A DNA stretch of 64,000 nt, taken from Pseudooceanicola pacificus. Lineage in GTDB: Bacteria; Pseudomonadota; Alphaproteobacteria; Rhodobacterales; Rhodobacteraceae. A program made the position numbers and the translations under genes. Below the pieces are notes generated by a model. That model ran no database searches and had not been told where the DNA came from. It saw only the letters and a program-made list of their open reading frames with translations. Where the stretch lies: the NCBI RefSeq assembly GCF_009789075.1, contig NZ_WNXQ01000005.1:1-64000 (forward strand), written 5' to 3'. Of the stretch, positions 28,827 through 37,395 are shown piece after piece (position 1 is the first letter of the stretch; every line of letters starts with the position of its first letter).

Positions 28827-29870
28827 ATGAAATTCCAGCTGGCCGTGAACATGGAGCGGATCGACGACAGCTACGACATGAAAGACGTGGCGCGTCACAC
28901 GCTCGAGATGGTGCAGATCGCGGAAGAGGGCGGTTTTGATATCGTCTGGGCCGCCGAGCATCACGCGCTTGAAATGACGATTGCGCCCAATCCCTTTCAG
29001 CTGCTGACCTGGTGGTCGCATGAGACCAGCACCATTCGCCTGGGCACGGCCGTCGCCACGGCGGCCTATTGGCATCCGATCAACCTGGCCGGCGAAGCGG
29101 CGTTTGTCGATCTGATCAGCGGCGGGCGGCTGGAATTCGGCATCGGCTCGGGCGCCTATCAGCGTGAGTTCGACCGGATGCGGCCAGGGCTGAAACAGTC
29201 GGACGCCTGGCGCTACATGCAGGAAATGCTGCCGGCGGTGCGCGCGCTGTGGCGTGGCGACTATGCCCATGACGGCGAGTACTGGAGCTTTCCCACCTCT
29301 ACCTCCGTGCCCAAGCCGGTGCAGCCAGAGGTGCCCGTCTGGGTCGCCGCTCGCTCGCCCATCACCTACGACTATGCCGTGCGCGAGAAATGCAACGTCA
29401 ACTGCTGGCCGCTGACCCGTCCCTTCGCCGAAGCGGAACTCTACATGCGGCAATTGAACGAGGCGATCGCCAAGGCGGACAATGGCTGGAGCCCGCGCTT
29501 TGCCCTGATGCGCCACGCCTGCCTTTACGACAATGACGCGGACCGGCAAGAGGCGTTGAATGCCATCCGCCGCCTGCTCAGCCAGTTCGAAAACCTGTTC
29601 CGCAACACCGGCGACGTGGTCAATGGCTTCCCCAAAGCCATTCCCCTGGATGAGTTGGAAGGCCGCGAACAATACGACCCCGCGATGCTGGAGGAAAACC
29701 TGATGTTCGGCTCCCCCGACACGGCCATTCGGAAATTGAAGGACTATCAGGCCCTGGGGGTGAACGAATTCATCTATTACGCCTCCATGGGCCTCAGCCA
29801 CGAGGCGCAACAGCGTTCGCTGCGCATGTTCGTGAAAGAGGTCATGCCGGAATTCAGAGAGGCTCGGTGA
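28827..29870 (+). CDS. Luciferase-like (LLM class) flavin-dependent monooxygenase
   Basis: The 347-residue bacterial-luciferase-fold protein has MVQIAEEGGFDIVWAAEHHA (residues ~31-50), RLGTAVATAAYWHPINLAGE and SGGRLEFGIGSGAYQREFDR. These enzymes use FMNH2 and O2 to oxygenate organic substrates and need a separate flavin reductase. The reductase domain encoded at 23867-25972 is the obvious partner. It follows the aldehyde dehydrogenase by 32 bases with GAAGGGAG before the ATG, so the two form a plus-strand operon. Confidence 0.93.
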   Translation: MKFQLAVNMERIDDSYDMKDVARHTLEMVQIAEEGGFDIVWAAEHHALEMTIAPNPFQLLTWWSHETSTIRLGTAVATAAYWHPINLAGEAAFVDLISGGRLEFGIGSGAYQREFDRMRPGLKQSDAWRYMQEMLPAVRALWRGDYAHDGEYWSFPTSTSVPKPVQPEVPVWVAARSPITYDYAVREKCNVNCWPLTRPFAEAELYMRQLNEAIAKADNGWSPRFALMRHACLYDNDADRQEALNAIRRLLSQFENLFRNTGDVVNGFPKAIPLDELEGREQYDPAMLEENLMFGSPDTAIRKLKDYQALGVNEFIYYASMGLSHEAQQRSLRMFVKEVMPEFREAR

Positions 29871-29911
29871 TGTCGACAGACGTCACGACCTGCGCGCCCG
29901 GGCGCACTGCG

Positions 29912-30982
29912 TCAGCTGCGGTCCGCCTGATCCTTGGCCGGGGCCTTGTTCAGGGTGTTCAGGAAATCGGTAAGCGAGACCGGCCAACTGGGCGCGGGCT
30001 CGTTTTCCGGCCAGGCCTCGCGATAATCCGACGGGCGGCGGCCAAAGAATTTCCCGAAGGAATACGCGAAATGTGACAGGGTGTTGAAGCCCGAAGCGGT
30101 GGCGATCTGACGGATGCTCAGCTGGGTCGAGATGAGCAGGAGCCGCGCATTCTGCAACCTTCTCAGCAGCCCGAACTGCACCACGGTGCACCCGACATGC
30201 TTCTTGAACTGCCGTTCCAGCTGGCGCTGCGACACGTCGAGCAGATCCGCGATTTCGGGCACGGTCAGAGGCTCTTCGATATTGTTCTCGATCAGGGTCA
30301 TCGCCTCGCGCACCAGCGGCAGCATCGTCTCGGTGCCGTGCCCCATCGTGCGCCGTTGCGGCGATGTGGCGGTGCGGATCGGGTGGTGCAGCATCTGGTC
30401 GGCAATCTCGCCCGAAAAGCTGCTGCCGTGGCGCTCTTCGATCAGGCGCAGCATCAGATCCACACCGGCCAGCCCGCCCGCGCAGGTCATCACCTTGCCG
30501 TCGAGCGTGAACAGCCCCTCGCGCACCTCGACATTGTCGAAGGTCTCGCGGAATCCGTTCAGCCATGACCAGTGGATCGTCGCCGGCTTGCCATCCAGAA
30601 GTCCGGCGCGGGCCACGATGTAACACCCCAGCTCGACCCCGCAGATGAGCGTGCCGGCGCGGGCGCGTTTGCGCAGCCATGCGATGAGTGTCCTGTTGGT
30701 GTAATGTTCCGTCCCCCAGCTGCCCAGAACGAAGGCGAATTCGGACTCAGCCAGGCCGTCGTCCGCCACACCGACCGCGGTTGTCATCCCGTTGCTGGCC
30801 GTGATCCTGGCGCCGTCGAAGGAGGCAACCTCCCACGAGAATATCGGCGCCGGTGCGAGATAATTCGCGATTCGCATCGCCTCGATCATCGTGATCAGCG
30901 TGGTGATGTTGAACCTTGGCACAACGATAAAGACGGCATGTGTTTGCGCCCGCGCCATCCTGGGCGAGACATCGATTTCCAC
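29912..30982 (-). CDS. GATase1-like (GlxA-type) AraC family regulator
   Basis: The ~356-residue protein has an N-terminal DJ-1/PfpI-like domain (HAVFIVVPRFNITTL; elbow-like ICGVELGCYIVARAGLL) and a C-terminal AraC double helix-turn-helix (LLDVSQRQLERQFKKHVG and IRQIATASGFNTLSHFAYSFGKFFG). I chose GTG at 30982, which has AAAGGACG upstream; ATGs at 30958, 31023 and 31171 are alternatives. It converges on the monooxygenase gene. Members of this group often control nearby catabolic operons, so the 23251-29870 cluster is its likely target. Confidence 0.9.
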   Translation of the reverse strand: MEIDVSPRMARAQTHAVFIVVPRFNITTLITMIEAMRIANYLAPAPIFSWEVASFDGARITASNGMTTAVGVADDGLAESEFAFVLGSWGTEHYTNRTLIAWLRKRARAGTLICGVELGCYIVARAGLLDGKPATIHWSWLNGFRETFDNVEVREGLFTLDGKVMTCAGGLAGVDLMLRLIEERHGSSFSGEIADQMLHHPIRTATSPQRRTMGHGTETMLPLVREAMTLIENNIEEPLTVPEIADLLDVSQRQLERQFKKHVGCTVVQFGLLRRLQNARLLLISTQLSIRQIATASGFNTLSHFAYSFGKFFGRRPSDYREAWPENEPAPSWPVSLTDFLNTLNKAPAKDQADRS

Positions 30983-31102
30983 GGCGATCGTCCTTTGTAT
31001 CGAGGTGCGATTTTTCGTCATCCTAGCGAAAGACGTGGCGGATAATCGACAGAATACTTGCCCCCCTGAGCGCCAAGCCGAGGAAAAGGGGAGCGTGTCC
31101 GA

Positions 31103-31282
31103 ATGAACTGCGAAGTCGTGCTGACCCGCGCCGTCACCGGGGCGGGCGATGCCACCGGCAAGATCCGACACGTGCCGGTGACACCCGAAGAGAGCGCCGA
31201 TGCGGCAATCGAAGCGGCCAGGGCGATGCCGGGCCGTCCAGGGGCCTTGCCCCGGCCATACGGTGCAAGGCCGGGGTCTTAA
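31103..31282 (+). CDS. Possible 59-residue protein, doubtful
   Basis: An ATG-initiated frame of 59 codons starts [20 protein letters not shown] and ends at TAA. The first ~45 codons have normal codon use and an acidic helical stretch ([14 protein letters not shown]); the end runs into a GC hairpin (GGCCTTGC at 31243-31250, GCAAGGCC at 31265-31272) that may be the terminator of the opposing exporter gene. GGGGAGCG lies 10 bases upstream of the ATG. No family is recognised. It may be a remnant or a chance frame. Confidence 0.25.
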   Translation: MNCEVVLTRAVTGAGDATGKIRHVPVTPEESADAAIEAARAMPGRPGALPRPYGARPGS

Positions 31283-32187
31283 GGTTCCTCCGCGCGCGGG
31301 GGCGTGCCATCAGCGTCGCGGACGCGTTCACGGTGGAAGACATACCCGCCCGAGGCGAGGATGATCGCCGTGCCGAGGAAGGTCATCCCGTCAGGTATTT
31401 CGCTGAACACCAGATAGCCGACCGCGGTCGCGCCGACGATCTCGAGATACTGGAACGGTGCAAGCAGGCTGGCCTCGACCTTGCTGAAGGCGAAGGTGAT
31501 CATCAGGAAAGCGACCATCGCCAATGCCCCGGCACCGGCCACGGCCCAGGGCCCCCAGCCAGGCAGGGCGGTCAGGCCGGTCAATCCGACCCCGAGCCAT
31601 GACGCGAGCACAAGCACAGCCAGCGCAAGCCCTGCCGCGAACATCGAAGCGCCGAACTGAAAGCTCAGCGCCGACCGCGCGCGGGTGGATTTGCGCATGA
31701 CGATCATGTTCAGCGCATAGGCAAGCGCCGCCAGCAGCGGCAGCAGCGCGACCGGGCCGAAGGTGATGAAGTTCGGGCGGATCACAACCAGGGCGCCGAT
31801 CAGGCCGACCCCCACGGCGGCATAGCGACGCCAGCCCGGCACCTCGCCCAGGAACGGCCCGGCGAGAAGGGTCAGCAAGAGCGGCTCGACAAAGAAGATC
31901 GCGATGGCCGTCGCGATCGGCATCGTGGCAAAGGCGGTGATCAGCGACAGCGTCACCGTCAGGATCAGGCAGGCGGACAGGAACGAGCCGAGCGAGAACA
32001 TGGACCCGTGAAAATGGCGCCGCATCAGCACGGCGGCGGGCAGGAAAAAGACCGCCTGGGCGATCATCCGCCAGACCGTGACCTCGAACGGCGCGGCATA
32101 GGCGGTCAGCGATTTCGAAATGGCGTCCCCCATCGGCAGTAAGACCATGGCGATGCACATCGTGGCCATGCCAAGACGCTTGTCCAT
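31279..32187 (-). CDS. EamA/DMT superfamily transporter
   Basis: The 302-residue protein starts [25 protein letters not shown] and has ten hydrophobic helices in two EamA repeats. These exporters move metabolites or amino acid derivatives; the substrate is unknown. The start at 32187 matches the family start, whereas the frame is open for a further 486 bases upstream with no membrane-like sequence. It sits beyond the AraC gene in the same direction and could relieve accumulation of a catabolic intermediate. Confidence 0.9.
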   Translation of the reverse strand: MDKRLGMATMCIAMVLLPMGDAISKSLTAYAAPFEVTVWRMIAQAVFFLPAAVLMRRHFHGSMFSLGSFLSACLILTVTLSLITAFATMPIATAIAIFFVEPLLLTLLAGPFLGEVPGWRRYAAVGVGLIGALVVIRPNFITFGPVALLPLLAALAYALNMIVMRKSTRARSALSFQFGASMFAAGLALAVLVLASWLGVGLTGLTALPGWGPWAVAGAGALAMVAFLMITFAFSKVEASLLAPFQYLEIVGATAVGYLVFSEIPDGMTFLGTAIILASGGYVFHRERVRDADGTPPRAEEP

Positions 32188-32644
32188 ATCGGTTTTTCCC
32201 GGGTGGGCGGCGGTCGCAAATGCCATGAGATACCCCGCTGCAACGGACAGGATGTTCGAACGAGTCCGGGCGTCCAGGACGGTCTGATCGGGAAACGAGA
32301 TGACGCCATCATCCCGCGACCCGGGCCTATTGCCTTGGCCGTCCTGGGTCAATGGCCTTCGCGGGGGATGCCTGTCGGGGCGGGGGCGACACATGCGAAT
32401 GTCGGGCCACGGGGGGCGTCGATGAATGCCGTATCGCCCCCCGGGCCGCGACTTCAGGCGACACCCGCCATCCATCGTGCAGGCGTCACCCGGCGGTTCG
32501 AACCGCGCGGCAGCCGCCAGCCGCTTTTGCGGAAGCTGGCGGATGCCGCCCGGGCGCGTGCTTTCATTGCCGGGCGATCGGAAAAACCGGTCATCGGAAG
32601 GGGCAATTTCCCTGACGCCCCGACCCCGGCAAAGGGCGGGGTGG
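32188..32644. other. Intergenic, no gene seen
   Basis: This is a 457-bp stretch between the EamA gene and the ABC permease stop. Both strands have open frames, but they lack conserved motifs and show non-coding composition. It separates the flavin-monooxygenase cluster from the second catabolic region. The EamA promoter must lie here; nothing else could be supported. Confidence 0.4.
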
Positions 32645-33406
32645 TCAGTTCCGATTCGACTCCCAGAAAACAACTCTGCGATGCACCACCCGCATGATTT
32701 CGTTCAACGCAATGCCGAGCACTGCGAGAAGAACGATGATCGCGAACATGTTGGCCACGTTCAGGTTCGTCATGGAGCTGCTGATCAGCACCCCGAGGCC
32801 GAGCTTGGAGGCCACGAATTCGGTCACAATTGTTCCGATCAGGGCGAACACGATCGAAACCTGCAGACCTGCAAAGATCATCGAAGCGGCGCCAGGCAGC
32901 TTGAGATGCCAGAGCATCATCCAGCGCGATGCCGAAAAGGCCCGGAAAAGGCTGATCAAATTGGCATCCGTCGCCTTGATCCCGACCACCACGTTCACGA
33001 AGACCGGGAAAAAGCAGATCATCGCAACCATGATGACCTTGGAAGACAACCCATAGCCGAACCACACGATAATCAGTGGCGCCAGGGCAACCTTGGGAAT
33101 GGCCTGCAGCGCGACGATATAGGGCGTGAGGATCTTTTCTACCAGCGGTGTCTCCGCGACGATCACCCCGGTGACGATAGCCAGTCCGCAGCCCAGAACA
33201 TAGCCGTAGAGGGTCGCACTGAGCGTGGCCCAGATATGCGGATAATACGGGCCTGACAATCCGTACAGCAACGCCTCGCCCGTCGCTTCGGGAGACGGGA
33301 GGAAGTAACTGGGGACCTCAAACCAGACCACCCAGAATTGCCAGAACAGGATCAGAAGCGTTCCGCTGATCAGAAACAGTCCGATGTTCTGAAGAGTGGC
33401 TTTCAT
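32645..33406 (-). CDS. ABC transporter permease (SsuC/TauC/ThiX type)
   Basis: The 253-residue BPD-type permease has about six membrane helices. The ATPase-docking loop is LISLFRAFSASRWMMLWHLKLPGAASMI, split at residues ~150-177, with the EAA-like pattern seen in nitrate/sulfonate/taurine permeases. Its start overlaps the ATPase stop by 4 bases. It is the last gene of a four-gene coupled operon with a phosphotriesterase-like hydrolase first. Confidence 0.93.
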   Translation of the reverse strand: MKATLQNIGLFLISGTLLILFWQFWVVWFEVPSYFLPSPEATGEALLYGLSGPYYPHIWATLSATLYGYVLGCGLAIVTGVIVAETPLVEKILTPYIVALQAIPKVALAPLIIVWFGYGLSSKVIMVAMICFFPVFVNVVVGIKATDANLISLFRAFSASRWMMLWHLKLPGAASMIFAGLQVSIVFALIGTIVTEFVASKLGLGVLISSSMTNLNVANMFAIIVLLAVLGIALNEIMRVVHRRVVFWESNRN

Positions 33407-34227
33407 GCGGTAGCCTCCTGCGGATCGGCGGATTTGGCCATATCGACGAACAGTTGCCGAAGTCGCGCACTGTGCGCGCCGAATTCGGCGCTGGTCATAT
33501 CTTGCAACTGACGCGGGCGGGGGAGGTCGATGCGCAGGTCGTCGATCACGCGTCCCGGCCTCTGCGACAGCGTCACAACACGGTCCGACAGGAAGACGGC
33601 CTCAGGAATCGAATGGGTGATGAAGAGGACCGATTTGCGGGTCTCCATCCAGATGCGCTGCAGTTCACCCATCATGGTCTCTCGCGTCATTGCATCGAGC
33701 GCGGCGAAGGGTTCGTCCATCAGGAGAACCTTGGGGTCATGTACCAGTCCCCGGGCGATGCCGACGCGCTGCTGCATGCCGCCCGACAACTCGTAGGGGT
33801 AGTTGTTTGCAAAATCGGAGAGATTGACCAGATCGAGCAGCTGCATCGCGCGAGACCGGTACTGCTTTTGCGGAAGTCCGAGGCTCCGGATCGGCATCAA
33901 CACGTTTTCGAGCACGGTTTTCCACGGAAGCAGGGTCGGCTGTTGAAAGACCACGCCGACCTCGGGATTCGGACCGGTGATCACCTGGCCGCTCAGCTTT
34001 GCCGACCCCGAAGTCGTCGGAAGTAGACCGGAGGCAATCTTCATCAGTGTCGATTTCCCGCATCCGGACGGGCCAAGAACCGAGACGAATTCAGCCTCGG
34101 CAATATCGATATTCAGCCCCTCAAGGGCCGTGGTGGTGCCGCTGCGGGTCTTGTAATTGAGCCCGACGGCATCAAAGCGCAGGACGGACGGCAGTGCCGT
34201 CGCGTCCTCCTCGTGTTGCGTCTTCAT
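33403..34227 (-). CDS. ABC transporter ATPase (SsuB/TauB type)
   Basis: The 274-residue ATPase has Walker A LGPSGCGKSTLMK, signature LSGGMQQRVGIARGL, Walker B VLLMDEPFAALDAMTRE and the switch His in LFITHSIPEA, all typical of the nitrate/sulfonate/taurine class. It powers the neighbouring permease. Its start overlaps the end of the solute-binding protein gene by 4 bases. Confidence 0.94.
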   Translation of the reverse strand: MKTQHEEDATALPSVLRFDAVGLNYKTRSGTTTALEGLNIDIAEAEFVSVLGPSGCGKSTLMKIASGLLPTTSGSAKLSGQVITGPNPEVGVVFQQPTLLPWKTVLENVLMPIRSLGLPQKQYRSRAMQLLDLVNLSDFANNYPYELSGGMQQRVGIARGLVHDPKVLLMDEPFAALDAMTRETMMGELQRIWMETRKSVLFITHSIPEAVFLSDRVVTLSQRPGRVIDDLRIDLPRPRQLQDMTSAEFGAHSARLRQLFVDMAKSADPQEATA

Positions 34228-35288
34228 TCCGCGGCCCTGGCCCTTTTGATAACTTCGTCCGCGTCGAAATCGTTGTACTGGCTGACGAATTCGTTGGTGA
34301 AGATATTGTCGTCCGGAATGTCGGCCGATGCCAGAAGACCACCGTCCTTTGCTGCCTCCAGCAAGGCGCGGACCGAGTCCGGATAGAACGCGCCGTATTC
34401 GCCCGGCTTCACGAAGTCGGGAAGCATGTGGTCGAAGTTGACGTTAATCGTGGCCACGGCCCCTTTCAGCGCCTTTTCTTCCGAGCCGGGGACGCGCAGT
34501 TCTGGCATGGCGCGCCACAGCGACCGCGCACAGGCTTCCGGGTTCGTCTTGCAGGCAAGGTTCGCCTTTGCCAGGGCCCGCCCGAAACCGGCAACGACAT
34601 CGGGCTTCTCCCGCACAAAATCCGTGCCGAAGAAGATCGAACTGCTGGGCACCTCGCGGAAGCCTTCGGGATAGGATAGGCGGCGAATTGCAGTGCCCGA
34701 TGACGCAAGGCTTTCGTGCATCGTGTGGAACAGGTTGAGCGCGTCGATCTGGCCCGACGTCAGCGCGTGGAATGCCTGGGGTCCAAAGCCCACCGCCAGG
34801 AACTGGTAGTCGGTATCGCTGAAACCCGCAGCGTTGAGCGCGGCCTTGGTGAACGGCACATTGCCCGAAGAATTCGTGCCGACGCCGATCGTCTTGCCCT
34901 TCAGACCGGCAAAATCGGTGATCGGGCTGTCCTGCAGAACAACCACTTCCCACACCGTCTTGGGGTAGGCGTTGTACGTCAGCACAACCGGCAGCGGATC
35001 GTTGCCGTCCTGAAAGGACACGGCGAGCGATTCAGGGCTGAGATAGCCAAGGTCCCCATGCCCCCCCACGACCTGCTGGACTGCGGCAAGCGACCCCTGC
35101 GCGACGACGTAATCGATGTTGATGTCCTCGGCGGCGAAATAGCCAAGCTCTTCGCCAAAGGTGAACTGCGCACTGTCCATGCCCCAGGGCGATGATCTGA
35201 CCATGGTCAGGTTCTCCGCGGTTACCGCCGAACCGGCCGTCAGCGAAACGGCGACCGCAGTGGTTGCCAGTATGTTTTGAAAATTCAC
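34224..35288 (-). CDS. NMT1/THI5-like ABC substrate-binding protein
   Basis: The 354-residue protein begins MNFQNILATTAVAVSLTAGSAVTAEN with a Sec signal peptide. The mature region has the NMT1/SsuA pattern FTFGEELGYFAAEDINIDYVV followed by GLKGKTIGVGTNSSGNVPF. The ligand is unknown; related proteins bind sulfonates, pyrimidine precursors or aromatic acids. Overlaps of 4 bases with genes on both sides show translational coupling to the hydrolase upstream. Confidence 0.93.
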   Translation of the reverse strand: MNFQNILATTAVAVSLTAGSAVTAENLTMVRSSPWGMDSAQFTFGEELGYFAAEDINIDYVVAQGSLAAVQQVVGGHGDLGYLSPESLAVSFQDGNDPLPVVLTYNAYPKTVWEVVVLQDSPITDFAGLKGKTIGVGTNSSGNVPFTKAALNAAGFSDTDYQFLAVGFGPQAFHALTSGQIDALNLFHTMHESLASSGTAIRRLSYPEGFREVPSSSIFFGTDFVREKPDVVAGFGRALAKANLACKTNPEACARSLWRAMPELRVPGSEEKALKGAVATINVNFDHMLPDFVKPGEYGAFYPDSVRALLEAAKDGGLLASADIPDDNIFTNEFVSQYNDFDADEVIKRARAAE

Positions 35289-36277
35289 TTCGTGGTCTCC
35301 TCCGTGTTGTTTTCCTGTGTTTCAAGGATGCCCGCCCCGGTCAGAAACCGGCGGGGGTTGTCAATCAGCATGATGTCCAGTTGGGCATCGGTTACCCCTC
35401 TCTGCTTCAGCAGCGGTAGGAAGCCGTCGACGAGATGGTCCATCCGGCTGAGTTCGTCCCAGTCCGCTTGCGGCATCGGGCGGAACGGTTTGCCGGCAAA
35501 TTCCACGAACCGGTCCTGGCTCATCATGATTTGGCGTACGAAACCGTCCTTCATCAATCGGGCGATATTGTCGGCGTGCACTGTATCGGGGTGGCGGAAG
35601 GCCATTCCGATACGGTCGAATCCGATGAAGGAACCGTTCTCGCAGACCTGACGATGATACGCCGGCTCGGCACTGTTCGAGCAGTGACCGATCAGGCACC
35701 GGTCAAGCGCCACACCCTCTTCGGCGAAGATCTCCTGCTGTTCGGGCGCGCCCAGATCGTCCTCGGTGTGGGTCATGATCGGCAGACCCGTCGCCTTGTG
35801 GGCGATGCAGACGGCCCGAAGCACCTTGCGCTCAAGATCGCTTGGCGCCTGTCTGCTCGTCGCGCATTTGATCACGCCCGGACGTATGCCGGTTTCAAGA
35901 CATCCGTTCTCGATCTCGTTGATGTAGAGCGCGGCGATATCCTCTGCCGATCTGATGCGCCAGTATCCCGGGAGGCCGACCTTTTCCGTGTAGAAGCCGG
36001 TGGCGCAGATGACGTTGATCTCGCCCTTTTCCGCAACTTCCCTCATCAGCTCCGGGTCGCGGCCAAGCTCGATCGGGCTGGCGTCGACGATCGTTCCTAT
36101 GCCCTGCGCCTTAAGACGGTGTATCAGGTCGACAGCGCGTTCGACGAAGCCGGCCCGGTCAAAGATATAACCGGCCTCCAGCTCAGCGCCGGGGAATGCT
36201 ACCCGCAGGTGTTCATGAACCAAAACGCGACCGAGTTCGTTCGGGTGAACTGATCCTGTTACAGTCGATACTCTCAT
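35285..36277 (-). CDS. Phosphotriesterase family metal-dependent hydrolase
   Basis: The 330-residue amidohydrolase-superfamily protein has all metal ligands of the PTE family visible: His21 and His23 in VLVHEHLRV, bridging Lys137 in GVIKCAT, His170 in PIMTHTEDD, His198 in IGHCSNS and Asp255 in MMSQDRF. Many members are lactonases or carboxyl-ester hydrolases rather than phosphotriesterases. GGAGGGACC precedes the ATG at 36277. It is the first gene of the operon with the NMT1-type ABC importer, implying it acts on the imported compound. Confidence 0.93.
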   Translation of the reverse strand: MRVSTVTGSVHPNELGRVLVHEHLRVAFPGAELEAGYIFDRAGFVERAVDLIHRLKAQGIGTIVDASPIELGRDPELMREVAEKGEINVICATGFYTEKVGLPGYWRIRSAEDIAALYINEIENGCLETGIRPGVIKCATSRQAPSDLERKVLRAVCIAHKATGLPIMTHTEDDLGAPEQQEIFAEEGVALDRCLIGHCSNSAEPAYHRQVCENGSFIGFDRIGMAFRHPDTVHADNIARLMKDGFVRQIMMSQDRFVEFAGKPFRPMPQADWDELSRMDHLVDGFLPLLKQRGVTDAQLDIMLIDNPRRFLTGAGILETQENNTEETTK

Positions 36278-36801
36278 TTTCGGTCCCTCCGAGCAGCAGG
36301 CTATCGGCTGCGCCACATTCGCGCGAGGTCTGTGCGCAAATAAGCGGCATTTGCCTGGCGAATAGTGCGCTGTCACTTTTCAGCCGGCACGCCGGGTCTT
36401 GGACGGGCTGCAACTCTGCAGGGGATAGGTCAGTGCCTGTCCATTCTCCCCACGATAGAGCGCCTTGGGTCCGGCACACCTTCGTTGCGCGCGCGTTTCC
36501 GGGGCACGTGACATGAGCTGTCCAGCCTGACGCATCGTCTTTCGGCGCAGCGGCATGCCATGTGGTGTCTGCAAGGTGACAGGGCCAGAGCCATCCGAAA
36601 TACGTCAGGGCGGGCGGCATCGGCATTCATGGATTTGCGCGGTTCCCGAGGCGCTTGGTGCCTCTGGCCACACGGCGCGTCAGGTTCGCCAGACGAATAT
36701 CCACAATCCACGTCGTGCAGTTAGATGAAGTGCGACGCAGTGCTATCCAAAAGGGACGCTTTGATCGCGGGCATCTGACCCGCGTGGAACAAGGACCGAC
36801 C
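36278..36801. promoter_or_regulatory. Divergent region between PTE operon and NIPSNAP gene, with putative LysR site
   Basis: This 524-bp stretch has no recognisable gene. A candidate regulator site lies at 36348-36364: a CATTTG-like half, five bases, then CGAATA at 36359-36364. It shares the right half with the perfect TATTCG-N5-CGAATA repeat before the TAXI gene (40645-40661). It sits ~75 bases upstream of the PTE start. The rest, including several short GC inverted repeats, shows nothing I can name. Confidence 0.45.
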
Positions 36802-37383
36802 GTGATACACGAATTACGCGCCTACGATCTGAAGCCTGGGCAAGCCCTTGCGTACCTCGAGACCTTTCGAACCGATGGTGTGCAGTACGTCACGCGCCAT
36901 CTTCCGATGGTCGGATATTGGCTTACGGACAACGGAGCGCTCAACCGTCTGTATCACCTCTGGCCATATGCGGACATGGAGCACCGGGCCAGAGCGCGTG
37001 CCGCTCTTGCCGAGGACGCAGACTGGAATTCCCGCTTCGTTCCCAAGTGCTTTCCGCTGATCCTGCGTCAGCAGAGCTTTTTCCTGCGCGCCCTGGACCT
37101 GAGTCCGGAGGTCGAGGAATTACTCGGTCGCACACAGGTCCCCGTCGGCCATCAGGACCCGTCCGAAGCGATCTTCGCGTCGTGTTACCATTCACTTTCG
37201 TTTTCGGCCGCCGAGGTCGCGGTGTCCGGAGCGGAGGTGCTTGGACGTTGGTCCGTAGCCTCCGGGCGGGACGTCGGGGCGCAGGTCACGATCATGCGGC
37301 ACGAGCGCGGTCGGGCCACTCCGCCGGACGGAGTTCTCAGACACGAATTCCTCCGACCCCTGGCCCTCTCACCGCTGCGCTGA
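36802..37383 (+). CDS. NIPSNAP family protein
   Basis: The 193-residue protein starts (GTG) with IHELRAYDLKPGQALAYLETF, the NIPSNAP ferredoxin-like domain, and has LVGYWLTD-like and LYHLWPYADMEHRARAR segments (residues ~40-72). The start GTG at 36802 is preceded by AAGGA. NIPSNAP proteins in bacteria are common in catabolic clusters with CoA-transferases and dehydrogenases; the reaction is not known. It stands alone on the plus strand and converges on the TRAP permease with 12 bases between the stops. Confidence 0.87.
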   Translation: MIHELRAYDLKPGQALAYLETFRTDGVQYVTRHLPMVGYWLTDNGALNRLYHLWPYADMEHRARARAALAEDADWNSRFVPKCFPLILRQQSFFLRALDLSPEVEELLGRTQVPVGHQDPSEAIFASCYHSLSFSAAEVAVSGAEVLGRWSVASGRDVGAQVTIMRHERGRATPPDGVLRHEFLRPLALSPLR

Positions 37384-37395
37384 GGGTTGGTCCGG

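Noticed and set aside
29889..29906. GC palindrome between the convergent monooxygenase and AraC genes as a terminator
   Set aside because: The stem is short and there is no T-run on either side; not strong enough to call.
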